A DNA stretch of 28,391 nucleotides, from NCBI RefSeq assembly GCF_000485595.1, contig NW_014577233.1:346964-375354 (forward strand). Reading direction: 5' to 3'. The position numbers were made by a program, and so were the translations under genes. This document shows positions 1 through 9,093 of the stretch, piece after piece. The notes under the pieces were generated by a model. It was not told where the DNA came from, did no database searches, and worked only from the letters and a program-made list of their open reading frames with translations. The stretch is from Priapulus caudatus. Taxonomy: Eukaryota > Priapulida > Priapulimorpha > Priapulimorphida > Priapulidae. How positions within the stretch are numbered: the first letter of the stretch is position 1; every line of letters begins with the position of its first letter.

Positions 1-67
<67 letters not shown>
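1..67. repeat. (GA)n microsatellite at window edge
   Basis: Uninterrupted GA dinucleotides run from the first base to 67 and presumably continue outside the window. This is the first of several long purine-strand GA tracts here (also 4163-4292, 24315-24366 and 25949-26015). Confidence 0.98.
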
Positions 68-70
<3 letters not shown>

Positions 71-1164
71 TAAAAATAAATATATCCGGAATCCACAAGA
101 CTTCTTACGGAAAGAAACTAAACGTTTCATCGTAAGCGTAGTAGACTCATGCAGCGGCTCTCTGCCGAACGCTGGTTGCGGTCACCGTAGACATCCCGCT
201 GTACAAACCTCGCGCGCCATGCTAAGAAGCAACAAGCTTGCGCAGACCAATCAATCGGCACATCAAAAACTAACGGCCGAATCAATACGTACATCGTCGC
301 TCAGCTAAACCGACGACGCTGCCAACATAAACTGGCCGGCACTACTTTCGTCTCCTCCAATAATCAAATCGTTTAGTGCACCTCTAAGGTGGGACATGTG
401 GAAAGAGCGCGACAACCGCACGACGACCACAGATTCGTAGACGGCGAGTACGCGTATTCGTGCGTCGTAACGCAAATTGACTGGCGCCTGCGCGTGTGCG
501 TTGCCGAGCAGTCGCGCAGAGAACGAGCGAAGCTGAGCTGGGGCAGACTAGACCAACAGCCGAGTACAGCACGCCGACTAGACATCTTTAGCAGCGCAGT
601 GTCTCTACGAACGCGTTCAAGAACATTGTTGCCTCAGACGTGCATTGTTTCTCCCATTGTTTTTAGCAAAGCAGGGGTTTTTCCAAGGTCTATTGATTTG
701 CAGAGTGTCTATCGTGTTATTAGCAGTAATGAACAAGTCACAGCCAAGACAGACCAGCCGTCGTGCGCTGTGTGCACGCGTCTGCCAAGAAAGACTGAAT
801 GTGTGGGGGCTAGTCAGCATGTACTAGTAACCGACCCAGAGGTCCCAAGTTGGCAAAATCCAAGAAAGGAATCACTTGTGATAATGGTCCATCGCCGTTT
901 TTTCGCGGTGCGCAAAAACAGGGAAAAAGTTGTGGCGGGCTGCGACATGTGTTTGTCGCGGCGCACCACCATTTTTTATAAAGCATACGTGTAAAATAAA
1001 ATGCAAATTTATTTTGAAAACAAGTGTTTGACATTAATTTTTTTGTGGCCTTTTATTGTTCGCTGGAATCAAAGTTCATTAACAACCACGGCAAATTTAG
1101 TAATTTACGGATGTAAATGTTAAAATATGGCTGAAAAATGTTACGACCGGGACTTTCTGGACTC
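68..1164. other. Unique sequence, no supported gene
   Basis: No recognisable gene or repeat. An open frame of 201 codons runs 389-994 on the plus strand and its TAA is followed directly by AATAAA at 995-1000. However, its first codon is GTG, the only in-frame ATG lies near its 3' end, and the peptide is basic, low in structure and resembles no family I know. Other frames overlap it on both strands. It could be part of an exon, but chance is more likely. Confidence 0.6.
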
Positions 1165-1589
1165 AAGCCTGGCGCACATTGCCGAACATTTTCCCGAACA
1201 AATGTTTTTGTCTGGCAATGTGCGGGTGGACAATTGCTGAGCGCACATTGCCAAACACTTTGCAGCAAACAATCTCGTGGCGCCGTCTAGTAGCTGTTTT
1301 GTAAAGAGTCACGTGATCGGCGCATGATTGGGCACAAAAATCATTAGACCACATATCGTGCTGCTATTGGTTACTACTTGACAAATGTTCCTAGAATTGT
1401 TCGACATTCAGCGCACATTGACGAACATTCGACGAACAATGTTCGAGATATCAAACATTTCCGATCTTCAGAAACATTGTTCGAAACAAATGTTCGGCGA
1501 CCCTTTTCACCGCACATTGCCGAACATTTCATGGAACATTGCTACGATAATGTTCTTGAGCAAAATGTTCGGCAATGTGCGCCGGGCTT
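1165..1589. mobile_element. MITE-like element with long TIRs and subterminal repeats
   Basis: The ends form an inverted repeat: left arm from AAGCCTGGCGCACATTGCC (1165) and right arm ending GGCAATGTGCGCCGGGCTT (1589). They match at 25 of 26 bases over 1167-1192 versus 1561-1586. The core GCACATTGCC recurs inside: forward near 1172, 1241, 1411 (one change) and 1511, reverse at 1214 and 1571. There is no transposase frame, so the element is non-autonomous. Only a weak 3-bp ACT flanks both sides (1161-1163 and 1591-1593), so the superfamily is unassigned. The interior also holds many short GAACA/TGTTC inverted words. Confidence 0.75.
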
Positions 1590-1919
1590 TACTGGGCACC
1601 GGGACCAGCATGTTGCACCGCGACGATCCCGGTGAGACCGGGAAACTTGGGACGTCTGCCGACCTATCCGCCTGAGCGAGACCACCACGCCCACATTGGA
1701 TATTGATGCTGGGTTGGCGAGGGCTAGACCAGTTTGTAGAGGTTTTTTTCACAAGCATGTACCGAAATTTCAACTATGCGATACTAGACCAAGCACCGTC
1801 TTCGAATGCCTTATACAATCATACCAAAAGGATAGGCCAATTCCGAAGCAAGCACTACGCCATTAATTCAATCCCAATTTCAGAATACTAGTGCCCACTC
1901 TTTACCAGTGATCAAATCA
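1590..1919. other. Unique sequence, nothing recognised
   Basis: No repeat, RNA gene or protein-like frame beyond 62 codons was found in this stretch. Confidence 0.5.
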
Positions 1920-2660
1920 CTAAGTGACCAACCACTGATGGTGGTACCTAATACTGATGGTGGTCTGTCATTATTAATTCCTATTTACACCGCATCCCAG
2001 TGTTATTTCGAGGAATGCCACGCCACCTGGTGTTACACACGGGTACGCTACGATATCTGATGTTATCCACAGATAAACTACATTCCATCATGGTAACACC
2101 TTGTAGGTATACTCTACGATCCCTGCTATTACCCTATGTACACTACACCTCCTAGTGTTACCCTCAATGTACTCTACGCCCCTGATGTTACCCCCTCCCC
2201 CTAAGTAGTCTACGCCTCCTAGTGCTACCCCTTAGGTAATCTACGCCACCTAGTGTTACGCCAATGCACTATACACCCATTAGTGTTATCCATGGATATT
2301 CTACAACTAGTAGTAGTATTACACCTACTTTACTCTACACCCAATGTTACGTCCCTAGGTACTCAACACATGTTAGTGTTTGTTACCCCTGGCTACTCCA
2401 CGCCCCCAGGGTCACCCGCCCACATCATTCTCTATGCTATTCTCAGATACACTACGCCCACCCGATGCTATTCGCAGAAATACTACTGTGTATACATCCA
2501 CTGGTGTTGCAAGTACGCTAAGATCTGCTGGTCGTAACTATATATGTACTTATTACCACCCTGGTGTTTATCTCCCATACAATAAGATTACTATCCCATG
2601 CATAAGTACTATCACCTCGTCGTGCCAAACACTGGTACGTTATATACCACCTAGTTTAAA
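1920..2660. repeat. Degenerate ~31-bp minisatellite
   Basis: Units built around CTACGCC, CCTAGTGTTACCC and a trailing AGGTA/AATGTA repeat at roughly 30-35 bp. They are clearest at 2131-2300 (CCTAGTGTTACC near 2151, CCTGATGTTACC near 2181, CCTAGTGCTACC near 2218, CCTAGTGTTACG near 2250) and fade on both sides. Copies differ by many substitutions and indels, so the array is old. Frames of 94-123 codons inside it are by-products of the repeat. Confidence 0.75.
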
Positions 2661-3590
2661 ACTTAAAATGTACAACAAGACTCCATTCCATACGCGATTC
2701 CTTGTCGCAACCCAAAACTACCTCGGGTACATATCTGTAGTACTTACCTGATACAACCCCGCCCAGCGACAATCAAAATCGTTCTCTGAGCACTACTGCT
2801 AGAACTATAGCCCTTCGCTCTGCCACAGGCCTGCTGTCGGAACGATCATAAGCACGTACGTACTCACCGCGGCTCTGCACGATGCCTCCACCATGATATG
2901 CCAGCTTTCCTGCATTTACCACTCTCGCAGCTCTCACAGCGCGCTCTTCTCAGTTCTCCGTCCCCGGACCGACGACAAATTCTACTTGTCTACACTATGT
3001 ACTAGTACTACTACTGTGAGCTGATGGCGACGTCGTACGGGAAGACCACCGGTTGCCACAGTGCTGCTCCGTCAGCATTCACCTCCAGCTATATATCAGC
3101 AAGAGATTCACTGAGCGGGAGTCCGCCACATAAACTAAACGCCCCGTTTGTTAGTAGCACTGCTCGGCAGGCTGACTGTTTGCACGTCTCTCTCTCTCTC
3201 GCAGTCACTCGCTTCACACCGGCACGTATACAAAACACTTGTCGGTACTGCTGGCTGGCGCGCCACAGGTGTGGAAACACGCGCGTGGGCTCTCGTGTCT
3301 ACGTCTGACGGTCTGTGAGTGTGAGTGAGTGTATGCTCGCGCTGGAGCGAGAGCGTCTGTACACCGCGCAGAGTTGTAAGTCAGGCAGCGAGGTCAACGC
3401 TACTACTACTGGAGTCTAGACGCGCGCCGTGACCCGCTCAGCGCCGTTAGCCCGCCGCACGATGCGAGACGTGCGTACCAATCTAAATCGGCGGTGCAGT
3501 AATGACGGCCGTGTCTGTGTCGTCTGCATCGACGCGTCTGCAGCGCATCCGATAGACTGTCTGCGCGCTACGCAGCCAGACTTGCAGCTC
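2661..3590. other. Unique, increasingly CpG-rich sequence
   Basis: No recognised gene. A 94-codon ATG frame starts at 3024 (context CTGATGGCG) and ends at 3308, but the product is Ser/Thr/Arg-rich and overlaps a minus-strand frame. I see no splice or homology support for it. CpG density rises toward 3400-3800. Confidence 0.45.
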
Positions 3591-3937
3591 TCGTTCGCTC
3601 GCTCTCTCTCTCTCGCGCTCTCGCTCCCACTCTCGCTCGCTCGCGCTCTCTCGCCGCGCGCACGGCAGCACGGGTATTTTATACGGCTACACCGTGTGCT
3701 TAACCGCCGAATGCATTGGCTTAGCTGGCCAACCACGTGCCGCGGCATTACATCATGTCTCAATTGCAGTCTAGACATCGGCGGCTCAATACACGGCATG
3801 ATGTTAAGCACTGGCGGGCATCGGCAGCAGGAGAGAACGAGCGCGCTAAAGAAACCGAGCGAAGGTGTGTGTGTGCGTGCGTGCGCGTGCGTGCGTGCGT
3901 GCGTGCGTGTGTGCGTGTGTGTGTGTGTGTGTGTGTG
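3591..3937. repeat. CT/CGCT-rich tract and (GT)n/(GTGC)n microsatellite
   Basis: An imperfect CTCTCT/CGCTCG tract covers about 3591-3660. A GT array with GTGC interruptions covers 3865-3937, followed by a run of nine G (3942-3950). Both create long false open frames on the pyrimidine or GT strands. Confidence 0.9.
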
Positions 3938-4017
3938 AGTTGGGGGGGGGACAGGGGACAGGGAGTGAGAATTATATATATATATTTTTTTAAAATTAAT
4001 TTTACTTACGATATCAT

Positions 4018-4415
<398 letters not shown>

Positions 4416-4805
4416 AGCGAAAGAGAGGGAAAGCGGCGCATCAGCTACTGTGCGCATTGTCGTGTGCGTGTATTCGGCGTAGGAGGAAGACGCGCTCATG
4501 AACATAGTCTGCGTAATGAGTGCACGAAGCGGAAGAAGCCCACTAATTCAGACCATGTATTATATGTGCGAGCAACGTCAGAGCTACCGAGAGCAAAACG
4601 GCGGCGTTATGCAGTAGCAAGTTTGTTTGCCCACGTAGTAGAACGGTGGAATGCTCACAGTATACATATACGAAACAGCGATAAAGCCTGTGTTATGCAA
4701 ACTGTGAGTTACGTGGCGCCCCCTCGACCCTATGAGGTGGATGAGGAGGATGAGGGGGATGAGGAGGCACGAACAGTAATGGCATTATGTAAGGAGGGGA
4801 ACGTG
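4416..4805. other. Unique sequence with a short purine-rich repeat
   Basis: No gene recognised. A small GATGAGGAG-type purine repeat lies at 4733-4768 and encodes an acidic run in a 116-codon frame (4464-4814). That frame overlaps minus-strand frames and matches nothing I know. Confidence 0.4.
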
Positions 4806-4950
4806 CGAAGATGACAAACGCATGCACGCACTCACCCGCGCGCACACGCATGCACGCACACACACGCGCGCACGCACGCACACACACGCGCGCACGCACG
4901 CACACACACGCGCGCACGCACGCACACACACGCGCGCACGCACGCACACA
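4806..4950. repeat. 22-bp alternating CA/CG minisatellite
   Basis: CGCGCGCACGCACG blocks joined by CACACA recur at exact 22-bp steps, with CGCGCG starting at 4865, 4887, 4909 and 4931. Almost the whole tract alternates pyrimidine and purine, which is the sequence type most able to adopt Z-DNA. Confidence 0.9.
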
Positions 4951-5484
4951 TCCACAGTCCGTACATGGTTGTGCTCGTGAGTGAGATGAACTCATTCATG
5001 TACAGAGTTCTTGCAGGAAAAGTCGGTCATCAGAAAAGAAGCTGTGGTCGAGAATCACGTAACACGGTACATGACCACAAATTAGATAACACATGTAATA
5101 CGAAGATACACGCGCACACCACAACGACCGATTTTGTAAGAGATATAATGCTCCGACTTGTTTTCACACCTTCACACATCGCGGCCACGGTACGCACACG
5201 CTCCTCTCATTTTCCCCAACTCATCACTCTTTCCATGTCCCCTGCGCTCACCCATCTTTTTCCCTGCACCCACCTTCCGCCCACACAGCTTACTACCTCA
5301 ACTATCTACGGCACATGTTACGAGAATATACGTCTTCCACATAGGTACGTGGGTGTGGCCTTCTCCCTATCACACCTGACAGGAAGAATGGAAGATTCCC
5401 AGTCGGCAACCATGTTTTCAACATTCATTTTTTCAACTGCAAGCTAGTTTTCCAGGGTCAAATCGCTCGCTAAGCGCGTCCAGG
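4951..5484. other. Unique sequence, nothing recognised
   Basis: A 160-codon frame (4965-5447) runs through C/T- and A/C-biased sequence. Its product has no domain or motif that I can identify, and it overlaps a second frame (5158-5379). I do not call a gene. Confidence 0.4.
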
Positions 5485-5565
5485 GATGACAGGTCTCCCG
5501 TTTAACCCTACTTCCCCGTTCCCCTCCCTCACGAACCGATGGCGCGTGTGAGGTCACGTCTGCCT

Positions 5566-5882
5566 CACAGGCACTTGGAGCGTTTCAATAAAATATAATG
5601 CTAAATAAATACGAAATCTATTTACTACCAAAGTCTCAATGTTTCTCTACTTTTTTTCGCCCATTATTGCCGACAATTTCCTGTAAATGCCGTGCATATA
5701 TTTATGTGTCAGTGTGCGGCAGCGTGCATGCGGTGTACATGTGTTGCAGAGGAGCATTTGCACGGCATTTACAGGTAATTGTCGGCAATAATAGGCGAAA
5801 GAGAGTAGACAAGACTTTGGTAGTAAATAGATTACGTATTTATTTAGCATTATATTTTATTGAAACGCTCCAAGTGCCTGTG
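5566..5882. mobile_element. 317-bp foldback/MITE element with near-complete inverted arms
   Basis: The left arm (5566-5696) and right arm (5759-5882) are reverse complements over about 120-130 bp, with a few substitutions and a short indel near 5635-5660. The loop is about 62 bp. The tips are CACAGGCACTTGG and CCAAGTGCCTGTG. The flanks GTCTGCCT (5558-5565) and GTCTACCT (5883-5890) form an 8-bp target duplication with one mismatch, and the surrounding 63-bp satellite resumes in register after it. The 8-bp duplication suggests a hAT- or P-like superfamily, but the tips do not settle which. No coding capacity is present. Confidence 0.88.
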
Positions 5883-6250
5883 GTCTACCTGTCAGCCCTA
5901 CCTTCCTGCTTCTTCCCATCATCACACCAAGATCAATGACGTCACGTCTACCTGTCCGCCCTACCTTCCTGCTTCTTCCCATCATCACACCAAGATCAAT
6001 GACGTCACGTCTACCTGTCCGCCCTACCTTCCTGCTTCTTCCCATCATCAAACCATGATGAATTACCTCACGTCTATTTGCCGGGCCTACTTATTTATAT
6101 TGTTATTATTAAATCTTTATTGCATATAATTCAAATACAAGTACATGTACGGAACACAGTCCTTTTTTCTAGAAAAAACATCTGATGGATGCAATAGTGT
6201 GAAAAGCTGTTGAGCTTTCCTGCTTCTTCTCATCATCACCCGAAGATGGA

Positions 6251-6411
6251 TGACGTCATGTCTACCCGCCAACTCCACTTCCGCGCCACCTATCCCCCAT
6301 AAACCGAGGAAGAGTTACGTAATGCTTTCTCGCCCCCCACTTTTTTCACGCATATCGATGACGTCATGCCTCTCCGCTAACCCACTCTACACAAGCAGAC
6401 CGATGACGTCA
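6251..6411. promoter_or_regulatory. Cluster of perfect CRE motifs (TGACGTCA)
   Basis: Three perfect palindromic CRE/ATF sites at 6251, 6359 and 6404 sit upstream of a CpG-rich block, and two more (5937, 6000) are in the neighbouring 63-bp units. CREB/ATF bZIP dimers bind this motif in animals. Here it is spread by a satellite, so function is unproven. Confidence 0.4.
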
Positions 6412-6480
6412 TGTCTATACCTGCCAGCCCGGCTTAGCGATTTCTCTCTACACGCATCACGCGTAAACAGACGACGTCAT

Positions 6481-7140
6481 GTCTAGCTTGCGCCGCCTGT
6501 CTCGCTGGGGGACTCCCTCGCTCCCCGTATTTCGCGAAATATTACACATTTCGCGCAGCACGCTCGCCTCGTGCGCGCTGGCGGGCTGCGTGTGCATATT
6601 GATTGCGCCGCTATGACTGTGTGTGCTGCGTTGCTGCTGCCGCCGCCGCCGCGTTTCCACGCAGTGTATCGTTTTTTCTCCCCGCCGCCGCCGCCGCTGC
6701 CGTGCCACGGCTCGTCTGGACGTGCGGATTTGTCTCAAGTGGATGAAACAAAATGTATCAAAATAGTTCGGCGTGCGTCAGCGCAGCGTCTGCCCCGAAG
6801 ATCTTCGGCAAACCAATCATCGCACTGGCGCATGCGCAGTCGCATCATTAACGCCGACGTCGCCAGACGCTGCTGTTGTTGTTGCGCGAGTGGCTGTGTC
6901 GGCTGCGCTGGTTACACGAGCGGGCGCGTGAGGGCGGCTGCTGTTTGAGTCTCAGACAGGTTCACGAGCCGTAGAACGTGCGAGATGCCGCAATGGCGGA
7001 GCGTTAATTGTTATCGGTTTACATGATTCGTGCGCGGATAAATCGAATTTCCCGCGCGCTGAGCAAGTCGGAAGTGAACACTGTCCGTCTCGGGCTCTAC
7101 TGTTACCCAATTGCGGGTGTACGCGGTCAAAGAGCAAGTA
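6481..7140. promoter_or_regulatory. CpG-rich promoter-like region with NF-Y and NRF1 motifs
   Basis: CpG is dense throughout. AACCAATCA (6811-6819) is a perfect NF-Y box, and GCGCATGCGCA (6828-6838) contains the NRF1 core about 10 bp further on. GCAATGGCGG near 6989 resembles a YY1 site. CCG/CTG triplets occur at 6640-6700. These motifs are typical of TATA-less metazoan promoters, but neither side shows a convincing first exon. A 125-codon frame at 6571-6948 begins with GTG and is Arg/Cys-rich, so I leave it uncalled. Confidence 0.4.
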
Positions 7141-7820
7141 AAGTGGGAGGAGAATTTCTCCAATTTGTTCTTATCACTTTGAGTATACGTAGATCGGGGT
7201 GCATCTGTTAGAGCCCGGAGTCATTTATCCGACGCGAGTGACCATTTGTTTAGAGGAAATATTTAGAAATAGTATAAATAAATATTTGGTCAATTAGAAA
7301 AATCAATCTCTAAGTGTACCGAGTGGTGAATCACGAGGTCACGAGGCAAGGTCAAAGGTCAAATAAGTACATTTTACGAATTTGTAGAAAAGCGTTTATC
7401 ACTAACCACATCATTAACCATTATATGCCCTCCCATTAGGGTTCCCTCACATTGGGTTGCCCAGGTACCTATAACTAGAGCAGGGTACACCAAGCGGTTA
7501 TGATGACTATTGTGGCTAGGTACCGACAGGTGGCTGCCTCGGCGCGTTCCCCGTACCGAGGTTGTTACCCCCATCAATTAGCACCAGCTCCGCCGGCCCC
7601 CGCAGAGACACCTGGTGGATACACGTGACAACAGCCACTTGTCTCAGTATACACGTCACCGTGGCGGCGAGCCGATTACGTGACTATACCTGCTAGCGTG
7701 TGATGAAAGTGTTTGCTGAACACGCCGGGATTCTTTCGAACAGTCGAGGGAGAGCTTGCTTGTTGGGAATCATAGGAAGAGGGGAGAGCTCTCCGATCCT
7801 CATCTGTCACTTATGAAATC
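7141..7820. other. AT-richer unique sequence, no gene recognised
   Basis: Only short frames occur. The one notable element is the DR1 nuclear-receptor motif at 7336-7361, listed separately. Confidence 0.5.
7336..7361 (+). promoter_or_regulatory. Perfect DR1 nuclear-receptor element plus third half-site
   Basis: AGGTCA at 7349-7354 and 7356-7361, with a one-base spacer, form an exact DR1, the motif bound by RXR heterodimers and HNF4-type receptors. A third AGGTCA lies at 7336-7341 in the same orientation. An exact 13-mer is rare by chance in 28 kb. Confidence 0.5.
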
Positions 7821-7849
7821 GTATGATGATAGAGGGGAGTGATGCCAAA

Positions 7850-8040
7850 AAAGAAAAAGGGGAGGAATGCTATAAGGATAGAGGGCAGGGGAGTTGTAAG
7901 GATAGAGGGGAGGAGTTCCATAAGGACAGAGGGAAGGCCGTGCTATCAGGACAGAGGGAAGGCCGTGCTATCAGGACAGAGGGAAGACGGTGCTATAAGG
8001 ATAGAGGGAAGGGGTTCTATAAGGACAGAGGGGAGGGAGC
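7850..8040. repeat. 24-25-bp minisatellite, about 7 copies
   Basis: Units start AAGGAYAGAGGG at 7874, 7898, 7922, 7947 (as CAGGACAG), 7972, 7997 and 8021, with steps of 24 or 25 bp. The purine-rich strand gives Lys/Asp/Arg/Gly-rich frames (7823-8089 and 7839-8123) that shift with the one-base unit-length differences. A gene is therefore not supported. Confidence 0.9.
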
Positions 8041-8355
8041 AGCACAGCAGCCATTATACGACGAGGCCAACCCGTTGCCTCGAATTTAATCAACATCGAC
8101 TCTTCCACAAGAAAAAAAAATGACTCCCAACTTTTCTAGGAGAAAAATGAGCGTCGTGCTGCGACGCGCGCTCGCTTTGCCCTCGTTCCGGTGCTACGTC
8201 TGCCGGGGATGGATGGATAGATGGATGGACGGCTCGCTGGAGAGGAGCGGCTGACGTAACGATCGCACGCAGCAACGTCGGCCTACAGTCGGCACGCACA
8301 CTCGCGCAGCCAATCGACGCAGCGCGAACTCACCACGCGAGGGCGCCACCGTCGA

Positions 8356-8375
8356 TCGCGATGACGTCATCGCGA
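8356..8375. promoter_or_regulatory. 20-bp perfect palindrome around a CRE
   Basis: TCGCGA and TCGCGA flank ATGACGTCAT with overlap, giving a fully self-complementary 20-mer with TGACGTCA at its centre (8362-8369). It sits about 45 bp downstream of a CCAAT box. Confidence 0.6.
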
Positions 8376-8438
8376 AGGTGTAAAGATTCGAGTGAAATAG
8401 GAAACGCAGTGGCGGGCGGCACACGCAGGCATACTCCC

Positions 8439-8635
8439 CTCCCCTCCTACAAACGCACGCACGCGCATGCCCGCACGCGTACGTACACGTACGCACTACG
8501 CATACACACAGACATATATAGGCTACAGACAGGCGTTTACACTCACACAAGCACACCAGCGCACGTGCACGCACGCACATATCACACCACACACGCGCGC
8601 GCGCACACACGCACGCACGCAAACCGATGCGCGCA
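8439..8635. repeat. Imperfect CA/CG/ACGC array
   Basis: CACGCACGC, ACGTACGT and CGCGCGCG words alternate over about 200 bp. This is purine-pyrimidine alternating sequence of the same class as 4806-4950. Confidence 0.85.
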
Positions 8636-8838
8636 CACCTACCCACGGCTAGCCGGTGTCGCCCGCAGCGCACGATTCCCAGTATATTTTATCGAAAGAC
8701 GCGCGATTTCAGGGAAAAACCCCGCGCTCGCAATCCATCATCTCGCTCTGCTGGCGGATGTGACAGGCGGTCCTTTGTGCGCGGCCCACCGTATCTAAAC
8801 CGCTAGGCGCTCGCGCTCCGGCGCGATAAATTTTGCAA

Positions 8839-8905
8839 GTTCCCATAGAAACGGTGCCGGTTATCTCGCCGGCCGTTTGCATATTAATGAGACGGCCGTC
8901 ATTAA
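8839..8905. promoter_or_regulatory. Compact RFX / GATA / POU-homeodomain motif cluster
   Basis: GTTCCCATAGAAAC (8839-8852) fits the RYYNYYATRRNRAC X-box. TTATCT (8861) is a reverse GATA core. TTTGCATATTAATGA (8876-8890) joins an octamer-like and a homeodomain-like core. TTAATGA (8884-8890) and TCATTAA (8899-8905) form an inverted pair around a GACGGCCG spacer. The X-box alone is expected about once per window by chance, so the value lies in the clustering. Confidence 0.35.
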
Positions 8906-9010
8906 ATGGTTTAAACGGGTTAAGGAGCGCTCGTGCTGCCGCTGCTAGGCTCGCGGTTTGCCGGCTGCATGCGCGGCGGCGCGCTGCCGCACACGACGCC
9001 CACACTCAGT

Positions 9011-9093
9011 CATTAGGAGGCGCTGTCTTCATCCGGTCGCCGGTAGGGGGCACCATCGGCGTGTTCAACGCGAAGTCAGGCCAGCAGAGGGCG
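9011..9093 (+). promoter_or_regulatory. Candidate tandem CTCF sites
   Basis: CCGGTAGGGGGCA (9040-9052) and CCAGCAGAGGGCG (9081-9093) both fit the CTCF core CCRSYAGRKGGCR exactly and face the same way. TTAGGAGGCGCTG (9013-9025) is a weaker third match. CTCF is conserved in bilaterians, and same-orientation clusters can mark insulators or loop anchors. Binding here is inferred. Confidence 0.5.

Larger units (their letters stand above)
5485..6480. repeat. Degenerate ~63-bp satellite carrying repeated CRE sites
   Basis: Units begin TCTACCTGTC and end GATCAATGACGTCACG. Good copies start at 5884, 5947 and 6010, exactly 63 bp apart. Decayed relatives with the TGACGTCATGTCTA joint continue to 6480, and a decayed relative precedes 5566. 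Perfect TGACGTCA occurs at 5937, 6000, 6251, 6359 and 6404, with a one-base variant at 6472. The array is interrupted by the inverted-repeat element at 5566-5882. An AT-rich spacer covers about 6080-6200. Confidence 0.85.

Noticed and set aside
389-994. 201-codon plus-strand ORF ending just before AATAAA
   Set aside because: It starts at GTG, has no useful in-frame ATG, overlaps other frames and shows no recognisable motif. The adjacent AATAAA is common in AT-rich sequence.
4711-4727. Additional CTCF-like word (GGCGCCCCCTCG) and one at 14740-14752
   Set aside because: Both break the consensus outside the central GGGGGC/GAGGGC core, so they are not counted with the 9011-9093 cluster.
8467-8798. 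Thr/His-rich and Cys/Val-rich ORFs over the CA/CG array
   Set aside because: These are dinucleotide and tetranucleotide repeat artefacts, as are those at 11304-11805 and 26392-26834.
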